DNA of 64,000 bases from NCBI RefSeq assembly GCF_009363795.1, contig NZ_CP045420.1, positions 2,089,001 through 2,153,000 on the forward strand, in the 5' to 3' direction. A program made the translations under genes and the position numbers. The stretch is from Palleronia sp. THAF1 (GTDB taxonomy: Bacteria > Pseudomonadota > Alphaproteobacteria > Rhodobacterales > Rhodobacteraceae). Below, piece by piece: positions 43,961 through 52,174 of the stretch; position 1 is the first letter of the stretch; each line of letters opens with the position of its first letter. Under the pieces are notes generated by a model, which did no database searches, was not told where the DNA came from, and saw nothing but the letters and a program-made list of their open reading frames with translations.

Positions 43961-44562
43961 GGCTTGCCGACGTCCGAGCTTTGTCGGAAGCACGAGTTGA
44001 GCCCCGCGACGTTCTACAAGCTCAAGGCCAAGTATGGCGGGATGGACTTGTCGGACGCCAAGCGACTGAAGCAGATCGAGGACGAGAACGCGAAGTTGAA
44101 GCGGCTGCCGGCGGATGCGATGCTGGACAACGTGGTTCTGAAGGATCTTTTGGGAAAGCCCTGACGACACCGATGGTGCGGCGGGACGCGGTGCTGCGGG
44201 CGATGAACGATCATCCGATCTCTCAACGTCGCGCCTGTGTCCTGATCGGTGGCGACCCGAAGACGGCGCGGCGTGAACGACCGCCCGACAACCCGGAAAT
44301 CCGTGAGGAGATGCACAAGATCGCCGAGAAGCGCCGTCGCTTCGGCTACCGGCGCGTGGGTATCATGCTAGAGCGCAAGGGCATGATCATGAACGAGAAG
44401 AAGCTCTACCGCATCCACCGGGAAGAGGCCCTGTCGGTGCGCCGACGCCGTGGCCGCAAACGCGCGCGGGGCAGCCGAACCCCGATGCCGGTGCCATTGC
44501 CCCCGAACCAGCGGTGGTCCTTGGACTTCCTGTCCGACACGTTCGGGGCCTGCCGGAAATTC

Positions 44563-44604
44563 GCTCGCCATTGTTCTTGAACCAATGGCGCACAATGGCT
44601 CGCC
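44563..44604 (+). repeat. Hairpin-forming insert in IS3 orfB, flanked by 7-bp direct repeats
   Basis: The direct repeat GCTCGCC occurs at 44563-44569 and 44598-44604. Between and including part of the first is a hairpin: CGCCATTGTTC (44566-44576) pairs with GAA-C-CAATGGCG (44579-44590) over eleven positions with one bulged C and a TT loop. It shifts the orfB frame. Confidence 0.6.
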
Positions 44605-45169
44605 CTGGCAGCCAACGACGACTGCTGCCGCGAGAACCTTGCCCTGATTGCCGATACCAGCATCTCGGGGGCCAGAGTGGCGCGGGAACTCGATGCGCTG
44701 GTCAGGATCTACGGCAAACCGGCTTGCATCGTCTCTGACACTGGCACCGAGTTCACCAGCAAGGCCATCCTGAAGTGGGCGAACGACAACAGGGTCGAGT
44801 GGCATTACATCGATCCCGGCAAGCCGCAGCAGAATGGCTACATCGAGTCCTTCAACGGCAGCCTGCGGGATGAATGCCTGAGCGAAGAGATCTTCGACAG
44901 CCTGGCTGATACCCGCCGCAAGCTGGCCCTGTGGCGCTACGACTACAACAACGTCAGGCCGCATTCCTCGCTGGGCAACAAAACTCCCGCAGAAGCGCGC
45001 CGAGCGCTTGAGCAATCTGAGGGCTCCGCGCCCGGCGCGCGTGGCCACCCGAAACCGACGAATATCAAACCCAAGGACCCTCGTTATGAACGAGGGACGA
45101 CCGGGGGCAGGTCAGACCGATCATCTCCTATGTCCGGAATGTCTCACCCCCCCCACAGACGAAAGCAGG

Positions 45170-45877
45170 CTAATCGAGATGCACGTAGACGCGGCGGTTG
45201 CGGGCGCCCTTCTTCTCTACCTTTCCGATGCGCAGCGGCCCGATCTCGCCCGTGCGAGCGACGTGGGTGCCGCCGCAGGGCTGCAGATCGACCTGCGCCT
45301 CGCCCTGCCCGATCCGCACCAGTCGCACGCGGCCCGCGCCGCGGGGCGGTTGGACGGACATGGTCTTCACAAGGCCCGGATTGGCGTCCAGTTCGGTCTC
45401 ATCGATCCAGTCGGTGGTGACCGGCAGATCGCGCGTCACCAGGTCGTTCAGCGCGTCCTGCAGCGCCTGCTTGTCTTCGGGTGCATCCGGCATGTCGAAA
45501 TCCAGACGGCCCTTGGCCTCTGCAATCTGACCACCAGACACGGGCAGAGGGATGACGACTGACAGCAGATGCAGCGCAGTGTGTACACGCATGTGCCCCC
45601 AACGGCGATCCCAATCCAGAACCTGCCTGACCTCCACCCCGACCGTTGGCAGTTCGCCGTTACCCATCAAGCGAATGGCGCCGCCATCGCCCTTTACGGC
45701 TTCGGTCACGGTAAAGAAGCCGCCGTCCCATTCCAGCCTGCCGCTATCGCCCGGCTGACCGCCGCCAGTGGCGTAGAACAGGCTGCGGTCCAGAACGACC
45801 ACGCCGTCCTCGACAGACGCGACCACGCCCTCCGCGTCACGCGCGTAGGCATCGGCCAGAAAGAGCGGCTCAGTCAT
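45170..45877 (-). CDS. Alanyl-tRNA editing protein (AlaX type)
   Basis: A 235-residue trans-editing enzyme that hydrolyses mischarged Ser- or Gly-tRNA-Ala. The zinc-binding and catalytic motifs HTALH (99-103) and CGGTH (201-205) are intact, and the glycine-rich [15 protein letters not shown] is conserved. It overlaps the cysK stop by eight bases and ends 55 bases from the IS3 remnant, so the accessory block stops right after it. Confidence 0.92.
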   Translation of the reverse strand: MTEPLFLADAYARDAEGVVASVEDGVVVLDRSLFYATGGGQPGDSGRLEWDGGFFTVTEAVKGDGGAIRLMGNGELPTVGVEVRQVLDWDRRWGHMRVHTALHLLSVVIPLPVSGGQIAEAKGRLDFDMPDAPEDKQALQDALNDLVTRDLPVTTDWIDETELDANPGLVKTMSVQPPRGAGRVRLVRIGQGEAQVDLQPCGGTHVARTGEIGPLRIGKVEKKGARNRRVYVHLD

Positions 45878-46904
45878 CCGCGAAGACGACCGGCAAGCCC
45901 TTTGACGACGTGTCCTCTAGCCAGTCCGGGAACGGCAGGCCTTTTTCCTTCAGGAATTCAGGGTTATAGACTTTGGACTGATAGCGCGTGCCGTAGTCGC
46001 ACAGGATCGTCACGATGGTGTGGCCGGGGCCAAGATCTTTTGCCAAGCGCATCGCGCCCGCCACGTTGACGCCGGTCGAGCCGCCCATGCACAGACCTTC
46101 GTCCTGCAGAAGATCAAAGACGATGGGCAGTGCCTCGGCGTCCGGGATGCGGTAGCAGAAATCGGGGGTAAAGCCTTCAAGGTTCGCCGTGATGCGCCCC
46201 TGCCCGATCCCCTCAGAGATCGAGTCGCCCGTATTCTCTTCGCCGGTGTAGATCTTGAACAGGCCGGCACCCTCTGGGTCCGCCAAGCCGATCTTCACGC
46301 CCTTCGGCTGCAGCACCTCGGCCACGCCCGCGAGCGTTCCGCCAGAGCCGACGGCGCAGATGAAGCCGTCGACCTTGCCGTCGGTCTGCTCCCAGATCTC
46401 GGGCCCTGTGCCCTCGATATGAGCCTGCCGGTTGGCGACGTTGTCGAACTGGTTGGCCCAGATCGCGCCCTCGGGGATGCTCTGCGCCAATTCCTCGGCC
46501 AAACGGCCCGAGTACTTCACGTAGTTGTTCGGGTTTTTGTAAGGAACCGCAGGCACCTCAACCAAGGTGGCCCCGGCCAGCCGCAGCATGTCCTTCTTTT
46601 CCTGGCTCTGCGTCTCGGGGATAACAATCACGGACTTGAAGCCCATGGACGCGCCCACAAGCGACAGGCCGATGCCCGTATTGCCCGCCGTGCCTTCGAC
46701 GATGGTACCGCCGGGCTTCAGCAGTCCCTTTTCGACAGCATCGCGGATGATGAACAGCGCCGCCCGGTCCTTTACGGACTGGCCAGGGTTCATGAACTCG
46801 GCTTTGCCCAGAATTTCGCAGCCCGTGGCCTCCGAAGGGCCCTTCAGGCGGATCAGGGGCGTGTTGCCGACCGCTGCGGCCAGGTCGCTATGGATGGGGG
46901 TCAT
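45870..46904 (-). CDS. cysK: Cysteine synthase (O-acetylserine sulfhydrylase)
   Basis: A 344-residue PLP enzyme. The Schiff-base lysine is Lys45 in NPGQSVKDRAA, GTAGNTG (71-77) is the substrate loop, with Ala where most CysK have Ser, and GSGGT (186-190) binds the phosphate. The start at 46904 was chosen for homology; the frame is open 26 codons further. It follows trgB as in the Rhodobacter tellurite locus and overlaps alaX. Confidence 0.92.
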   Translation of the reverse strand: MTPIHSDLAAAVGNTPLIRLKGPSEATGCEILGKAEFMNPGQSVKDRAALFIIRDAVEKGLLKPGGTIVEGTAGNTGIGLSLVGASMGFKSVIVIPETQSQEKKDMLRLAGATLVEVPAVPYKNPNNYVKYSGRLAEELAQSIPEGAIWANQFDNVANRQAHIEGTGPEIWEQTDGKVDGFICAVGSGGTLAGVAEVLQPKGVKIGLADPEGAGLFKIYTGEENTGDSISEGIGQGRITANLEGFTPDFCYRIPDAEALPIVFDLLQDEGLCMGGSTGVNVAGAMRLAKDLGPGHTIVTILCDYGTRYQSKVYNPEFLKEKGLPFPDWLEDTSSKGLPVVFADD

Positions 46905-46959
46905 GTCCGCTCTCCTGAGACTATCCGTCAGCCTCAGGTAGGACGCAGCGCGCCAGACC

Positions 46960-48072
46960 TCAAGCGAAGACGCCCCGCTCACGCGCTCGGTCGAGCCACA
47001 GAAGGGATAAAAGCAGCGGTCCGGTGGCTGCCTCGCCCGTGTCGATCAGCGCCATGGCCGCATCGAAAGACAGAATGTGGCTTCGGATATCTTCCTGCTC
47101 GGTGTCGAGCCCGGCGACCCCGGTGGCCTCGTCCGGCAGGTCGGCGACACCGACATAGCTGACCAGATGCTCCGACAGAACACCGGGGCTGGGGTAGTAG
47201 GCGCCGATGCGGTGCAGCGCGCCAATGGTGATGCGCGCTTCCTCCTGCGCCTCTCGCCGGGCAGAGGTTTCCGCGTCTTCGCCGGGGTCTATCCGGCCCG
47301 CGATGGGTTCCAAATGCCACGGGTGCGGGTCGCCGCGCAGCCAAGGACCGTAGCGGAACTGTTCCACCAGCAAGACACGGTCGCGCGCCGGATCATAGGG
47401 CAGAACGGTGACCGCATCGCCGGTTCGAAAGCCCGCGCGGGTCATGGGCGCGCTGATGCCACCGTTGAACAGCGCGTGGGTCAGGGTCGTCTCGCCGACC
47501 TCGAAGAAGTGTTGATAGGGAACGGTATGCTTCTGGATCACCACATCCGCAGCCGCTGAATCGTGGCGCAGGGTCGTGGGGGCAGGAGACTGCGCTGCCC
47601 GTTCGGCCGAATGCGCCCGGATGCGGATCTGTGGCATTCGGAACTGCAGGTTCTCGATGCTGACCGTCCCGAAAAGCGCCATCGCCTCGCCCGCCGCGCG
47701 GCGGGTGAAGGGCGCATGAGTGGTCTGCCATTTCACCAGAGACCACGCCTGCCCACTGCCTGCACCACCCGGAGCGCGGTAGACTTGGGCGTTGGTCGTT
47801 TGCCCTTGGCGCTCGATCTGCATGACTTCGGCGACGTAGCCGAACGCCGCCTCGTAAAATGCGGCACGTTCCAGCGCGTTATCGTTCAGATTCAGCAGCA
47901 GGCCGTCGGCAACGCCGCCCGGCCGTGCAACAAGGATCGGCCAGTCGCCCCCATCCGCACGCTCTACCACGAAATCCGTAAGCTGCGCGGGCTGGCCTGC
48001 AACGGCCTGCCCCATGACGGTCGCGCGCAGATCGTCGTCAAGCAGCGTGCCGAAGATGAACAGCGCGGTCAT
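46960..48072 (-). CDS. trgB: TrgB-like gamma-glutamylcyclotransferase/NUDIX fusion
   Basis: A 370-residue two-domain protein. Residues 1-110 form a GGCT/AIG2-like domain (FIFGTLLDDDLRATVMG, LNLNDNALERAAFYEAAFGY). Residues about 170-365 form an ADP-ribose-pyrophosphatase-like NUDIX domain: VLLVEQFRYGPW, then the Nudix box around EPIAGRIDPGEDAETSARREAQEEARI. In Rhodobacter the homologous gene trgB contributes to tellurite resistance with trgA. It overlaps trgA by four bases. Confidence 0.88.
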   Translation of the reverse strand: MTALFIFGTLLDDDLRATVMGQAVAGQPAQLTDFVVERADGGDWPILVARPGGVADGLLLNLNDNALERAAFYEAAFGYVAEVMQIERQGQTTNAQVYRAPGGAGSGQAWSLVKWQTTHAPFTRRAAGEAMALFGTVSIENLQFRMPQIRIRAHSAERAAQSPAPTTLRHDSAAADVVIQKHTVPYQHFFEVGETTLTHALFNGGISAPMTRAGFRTGDAVTVLPYDPARDRVLLVEQFRYGPWLRGDPHPWHLEPIAGRIDPGEDAETSARREAQEEARITIGALHRIGAYYPSPGVLSEHLVSYVGVADLPDEATGVAGLDTEQEDIRSHILSFDAAMALIDTGEAATGPLLLSLLWLDRARERGVFA

Positions 48073-48524
48073 TCGCCGGGGCGGCGTTCTGCGAAGGGCT
48101 CGGACGCCAAACCACCGATGACACCCCCGACGGCAAGAACCACCGGAACCAACGGCTGTGACACCACGATGGCGCCGTATTCGATAGCGATCGAGATCGC
48201 GGCGAGGATCGCCTCGATCGCGTCGTCATAAGCCAATCGCAACGTGCGCTTCATCATCTGCGCCACCGCCCAAACCAGCAGCGACAGGACCGTCAGGCTG
48301 ATCGCGCTGGTCAGGCCGACGCCTATGGCTGTGACATAGCCCGCGCCTGATTTTGCGCCGCAGATCGTCCAGCCGATGAAGATGCCGATCAAGACGTTCA
48401 CAGGCACGAAATAGTCCGGCACGCGCATCACATCGGACGGCAACGCCGCTGCCACCATGCCGGACGCGATGAAAGCCACGGCGCCGAAGACCAGTGCGGC
48501 GACCAGTTTCGACAGCGTCGGCAT
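48069..48524 (-). CDS. trgA: TrgA family membrane protein
   Basis: A 151-residue protein with about four hydrophobic segments (AALVFGAVAFIASGMVAAALP, VNVLIGIFIGWTICG, GVGLTSAISLTVLSLLVWAVAQM, GAIVVSQPLVPVVLAVGGVIGGLAS) and a short charged cytoplasmic tail. It matches TrgA, the tellurite-resistance membrane protein of Rhodobacter. The biochemical role is unknown. Starts and stops overlap with cfa and trgB, so all are co-translated. Confidence 0.87.
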   Translation of the reverse strand: MPTLSKLVAALVFGAVAFIASGMVAAALPSDVMRVPDYFVPVNVLIGIFIGWTICGAKSGAGYVTAIGVGLTSAISLTVLSLLVWAVAQMMKRTLRLAYDDAIEAILAAISIAIEYGAIVVSQPLVPVVLAVGGVIGGLASEPFAERRPGE

Positions 48525-49735
48525 CAGGCGGGCCGCGTCACGGTGATCTGCGTCACGTCGCAGTTTTCACTGGCGAAAGTCGCGGCGCAGGCCGTCAGGT
48601 AGAAGTTCCACATACGCCGAAACCGCTCGTCGAAGCCCAGCGCCGAGACCTCGTCCCAGCGTGCGTTGAATGTGTCGTGCCAACGCCGCAGCGTCTGGCT
48701 GTAGCTTTCTCCAAACTCGATAGACCGCACGATGCCAAGCCGTGCGCGCGCGATTTCGGACTTCAAGGCAGAGGGGCTGGGCAGCATGCCGCCCGGAAAG
48801 ATGTATTTCTGGATAAAATCGGGCGCGCGTTTGTAGACCTTCCACCGACGGTCCTGAACGGTAATGATCTGCAAGGTGGCGTTGGCACCGGGTTTCAGCC
48901 GGTCGCGCAGGGTGTCGAAGTAAACGGGCCAGTATTTCTCGCCTACCGCCTCGAACATCTCGATGGACGCGATGCCATCGTAGGTGCCACTCTCATCGCG
49001 GTAATCCTGCATCTTGATCTCGACCTGCGCGCTCAGACCGGCATCCGCCATGCGCGCCTGAGCGTAGTCGTATTGCTCACGGCTGATCGTCAGGCCGGTG
49101 ACCTTCAGGCCGCGCTCCTTGGCGGCGTATTCGGCGAAGCCGCCCCAGCCGCAGCCGATCTCCAGCACATGATCCCCGGGCTTTACGCCCATCTGGTCCA
49201 CCATGCTGGCGTATTTCGCGATCTGCGCCGCCTCCAAGCTTTCTTGCCCGGTATCGAACTTTGCGGAAGAGTAGGTCATCGTGTCGTCCAGCCACAGGCC
49301 ATAGAACTGGTTGCCCAGATCATAATGCGCCGCGATGTTGCGGCGGGCCTGTGTCTTTGTGTTCCGGCGCAGCCAGAAGCGCGCCTTTTCGAACGCACGC
49401 AGCAGGGCCATGCCGGGATAGCCGTCATACATGTCGTCGCCGGCGACATGGACGAGATCCATGAACGCCTGCAGATCCGGCGTGGACCACCAACCGTCAA
49501 CGTAAGCTTCAGAGAAACCCAGATCGCCTTCCCGGATCAGCCGGGCGAACAAGTCGTCGTTGTGGATGTCCAACTCTGCCACCGGACCCGGCTCTGCCCC
49601 GTCGGCGCGGAACCGGCGACCGTCGGGCAGCACCATGTCCAGACGACCACGCTCCATCCCCTTGGCCATTGCGAAGACTTGCGCAAAGTAGCGTGGCAGG
49701 CCGGTATGGCCGTCTGTCGTGGTCAATACTGTCAT
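48524..49735 (-). CDS. cfa: Cyclopropane-fatty-acyl-phospholipid synthase
   Basis: A 403-residue SAM-dependent enzyme that adds a methylene bridge to unsaturated acyl chains of membrane lipids. It has AHYDLGNQFYGLWLDDTMTYSSAKF, SAM motif LEIGCGWGG (191-199), and C-terminal QKYIFPGGMLPS and GESYSQTLRRWHDTFNARW. The ATG at 49735 has GGGGAG six bases upstream; an in-frame GTG two codons earlier is less likely. It leads the cfa-trgA-trgB-cysK-alaX series. Confidence 0.94.
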   Translation of the reverse strand: MTVLTTTDGHTGLPRYFAQVFAMAKGMERGRLDMVLPDGRRFRADGAEPGPVAELDIHNDDLFARLIREGDLGFSEAYVDGWWSTPDLQAFMDLVHVAGDDMYDGYPGMALLRAFEKARFWLRRNTKTQARRNIAAHYDLGNQFYGLWLDDTMTYSSAKFDTGQESLEAAQIAKYASMVDQMGVKPGDHVLEIGCGWGGFAEYAAKERGLKVTGLTISREQYDYAQARMADAGLSAQVEIKMQDYRDESGTYDGIASIEMFEAVGEKYWPVYFDTLRDRLKPGANATLQIITVQDRRWKVYKRAPDFIQKYIFPGGMLPSPSALKSEIARARLGIVRSIEFGESYSQTLRRWHDTFNARWDEVSALGFDERFRRMWNFYLTACAATFASENCDVTQITVTRPA

Positions 49736-49828
49736 GGTCACTCCCCGGTCGACGGCAAAACTAATCGGGGAACGCGTTGGGCGCCATGCAAAAAAGGTCG
49801 CGGCGCGGCGTATGGTCCCCGACCGCCA

Positions 49829-50542
49829 TCAGTATATTCCTTCGAACCGCCCCGGTTTGACGGAAGGCAGGACAGTTACCGTCACACCGTCGGAGACACG
49901 CTCGAACAGATCGATCACATCCTGATCGAGCATCCGGATGCACCCGGCAGAGACGTTCTTGCCCAGATACTCCGGCTCGCAGGCCCCATGGACGCGGTAA
50001 AGCGTGTCGACACCGTCCTGAAAAATATACAGCGCGCGGCTGCCCAACGGATTGTCCGGCCCCGCATCCATCCCGCCATTGGCGATGGAGTACGGCTCAT
50101 ATTTCGGCTGGCGCGCCACGTATTCATCGGACGGTGTCCAGCGCGGCCACTTTCGTTTGTACTGGATGACGCCCTGCCCTGACCAGTCGAAGCCAGCAGC
50201 GCCCACGCCCACACCGTAGCGCATAGCCGTGCCACCCTCTTGAACCAGATACAGAAACGCATCGTCGGGATCCACAACCAGGCTGCCGGGCGCGTAGTCC
50301 CGATGCGGGTTCGCCACTTCGCGCCGCCACAGGCGCGGCTCGACCACGCCGGCGGGCACGGCTGGGATTGGGAAAGGTTCGGTCATCACCGCATTGTACA
50401 TCGCGGGCATTGGCGGTGGTGGTGGTGGGGCGACCGGTTCGACCGGGGCCATACGGCTGACGGCGGCTTCTGGCGATTGACTGGCGCAAGCCGTCAGCGA
50501 CATGGCAGAGGCGGTCAGCAGGAAGTGGCGACGGGTCAACAT
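49829..50542 (-). CDS. L,D-transpeptidase lipoprotein (YkuD)
   Basis: A 237-residue enzyme with a twin-Arg-like start (MLTRRHFLL), a lipobox LTAC (cysteine 19), a proline-rich linker (33-46) and a YkuD domain. Catalytic His185 and Cys201 lie in VHGACEPEYLGKNVSAGCIRM. It links or remodels peptidoglycan, or anchors lipoproteins, at the periplasmic face. Single gene. Confidence 0.92.
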   Translation of the reverse strand: MLTRRHFLLTASAMSLTACASQSPEAAVSRMAPVEPVAPPPPPPMPAMYNAVMTEPFPIPAVPAGVVEPRLWRREVANPHRDYAPGSLVVDPDDAFLYLVQEGGTAMRYGVGVGAAGFDWSGQGVIQYKRKWPRWTPSDEYVARQPKYEPYSIANGGMDAGPDNPLGSRALYIFQDGVDTLYRVHGACEPEYLGKNVSAGCIRMLDQDVIDLFERVSDGVTVTVLPSVKPGRFEGIY

Positions 50543-50646
50543 GGGCAAGCCTTTGGCAAACAAAGTTGCAAGCGCGTTACCCGCCACCCCGCCAACTTCC
50601 AAGCCACGCCCCTCATCACGTCTGCGTGGTTGCCGATAACCAGCGT

Positions 50647-52068
50647 TTAGAAGGTGCGATTCTCGTAGGCTTGCAATGCCCGCTCGCGCCCCTCTTTCGG
50701 GCCGACGATCGGCTTTTCTGGGTAGGCATCATCCGGCGACATTGCCCAACGCTTCGGGATGGCATCGTAGAACGCCAGAGCCGTCTCGGGCGGCTGGTCG
50801 CTCAGCTCTGCCAGATGAGCGGTGACGTAGGCGCGATCCTTGTCGAACTTGTCGAGCTGCGTAACTGGGTTGAAGATGCGAAAGTAGGGCGCCGCATCCG
50901 GCCCCGGTCCGCTGGCCCACTGCCAGCCCAGCGCATTCGACGCAGGATCCCAATCCACAAGACAATGTTCGAACCACTTTTGCCCGATCTTCCAATGGCA
51001 CATCAGGTTCTTGGTCAAGTAGTTCGCCACGATCATCCGCGCGCGGTTGTGCATCCGTCCTGTCGTGTAAATCTCGCGCATGGCCGTATCGACGAAACGG
51101 ATGCCGGTGCGCCCCCGCTTCCATGCCTTCACTTCCGAGAGGCGCTCATCCTCGTTCCACGGAAAGGCATCCCACTCGGGTCGCCAGTTGCCACTGGTCA
51201 GGCGCGGTGTGTGATAGACAAGATGATAGGCGAAGTCGCGCCAGACGAGTTCCTTCAGCCAGGTTTCGGCCCCGTCTTTGCCATCCTCCATCGCCCGCAC
51301 CCCGGCGTGCCAGCAGGCGCGGGGGCTGATCTCTCCATAGGTCAGATTTTCGGACAGGCCGCTGGTGCCCTCGACCCCCGGAAAATCACGCGCGTTGTCG
51401 TAGTCCCCGATCCGGTGCTGCACGAAGGTAGCCATGCGCTGCTGCGCCGCCTCTTCGCCCAGCGTCAGGTAGAGGCGCACCACGTCCGCGCCCCGGTCCA
51501 TGGCAGCGCCCATGCCCCAATCGGCAATCGCGTCGCTGTCGGGCCAGCTGTCGGGCGCTCGCAATTCAGTCGGCGCGGGCAAGGCCGCATCCTGCCCGCG
51601 ATCCTTCACCGCCCTCCAGTATGGCGTGTAGACCTTGTAATAGCCGCCCGTCTTCGTCTCGACGGTCCAAGGCTCAAACAGGATATGGCCGGGGTGGCTT
51701 TTCGCCTCGACCTCCTGACCTTCCAGCGCGGACTTCACGCCGGAGTCGCGCTCGATGCTGTCCGGATCATAGGCGCGGGTCCACCATACGGTCGTGGCCC
51801 CCGTCTCTTGCACCAAACCGTCCAGCACCACGCGCGCATCGCCGCGACGCAGGACCAGGCGGGAACCGATGCTTTCCAGCCGCTGGGCGAAGTGTTCGAC
51901 GCCCAGCCCCAAACGCCATTTCGGCGCGGCACCGTGGGTTTCGACCACCTCGTCATGGATGAAGACCGGGATGATCGGGCGTCCGGTCTCGACCGCGGCG
52001 CTCAGGGCGATGTGGTCCGAAAGGCGAAGATCGCGGCGGAACCACAGGATGATAGGTGCATCTGACAT
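50647..52068 (-). CDS. phrB: Deoxyribodipyrimidine photolyase
   Basis: A 473-residue FAD enzyme that repairs pyrimidine dimers with blue light. Start IILWFRRDLRLSDHIAL and the FAD-binding C-terminal region (WRDFAYHLVYHTPRL, RTGIRFVDTAMREIYTTGRMHNRARMIVANYLTKNLMCHWKIGQKWFEHCLVDWDPASNALGWQWASG) are complete. The start at 52068 fits the family. A surface-water lifestyle is consistent with it. Confidence 0.96.
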   Translation of the reverse strand: MSDAPIILWFRRDLRLSDHIALSAAVETGRPIIPVFIHDEVVETHGAAPKWRLGLGVEHFAQRLESIGSRLVLRRGDARVVLDGLVQETGATTVWWTRAYDPDSIERDSGVKSALEGQEVEAKSHPGHILFEPWTVETKTGGYYKVYTPYWRAVKDRGQDAALPAPTELRAPDSWPDSDAIADWGMGAAMDRGADVVRLYLTLGEEAAQQRMATFVQHRIGDYDNARDFPGVEGTSGLSENLTYGEISPRACWHAGVRAMEDGKDGAETWLKELVWRDFAYHLVYHTPRLTSGNWRPEWDAFPWNEDERLSEVKAWKRGRTGIRFVDTAMREIYTTGRMHNRARMIVANYLTKNLMCHWKIGQKWFEHCLVDWDPASNALGWQWASGPGPDAAPYFRIFNPVTQLDKFDKDRAYVTAHLAELSDQPPETALAFYDAIPKRWAMSPDDAYPEKPIVGPKEGRERALQAYENRTF

Positions 52069-52131
52069 GACGCGGGACTTAGGCCGCGGGCGGCTGGCGC
52101 AAAGGGCGCGCAGCACACCACCCTTCAAACG

Positions 52132-52154
52132 AAAAAGGCCCGGCGAACCGGGCC
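52132..52154 (-). terminator. Terminator of the BCCT gene
   Basis: GGCCCGG and CCGGGCC pair around CGAA; on the minus strand TTTTT follows. It lies 21 bases after the transporter's stop codon. Confidence 0.85.
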
Positions 52155-52174
52155 CATTCCAAACTGTCGTCAGA

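Larger units (their letters stand above)
43865..45077 (+). pseudogene. IS3 family transposase orfA/orfB remnants
   Basis: orfA starts MRKSRFTEAQIIGMIKEQ at 43865 and hits a stop at 43930 inside a ~40-base insert. The helix-turn-helix continues in another frame as PTSELCRKHELSPATFYKLKAKYGGMD to a stop near 44163. orfB begins about 44174 (MVRRDAVLRAMNDHPISQRRAC...RRFGYRRVGIMLERKG), carries WSLDFLSDTFGA with the first catalytic Asp, is broken by a second insert near 44563, and resumes as [28 protein letters not shown]...[27 protein letters not shown] with the second Asp and the Glu. Apart from the two inserts the coding sequence is well preserved, so decay is recent. Confidence 0.85.
43849..45114 (+). 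mobile_element. Decayed IS3 family element, left end missing
   Basis: It carries orfA and orfB of an IS3-type element, both broken. The right terminus is probably GGGGGCAGGTCA ending near 45114 (TGACCTGCCCCC read inward), preceded by a perfect hairpin CCCTCGTT-ATG-AACGAGGG (45078-45096). No matching left terminal repeat is found; the sequence left of orfA is the right end of the IS5/IS427-type element, so the left end was lost. Confidence 0.75.
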
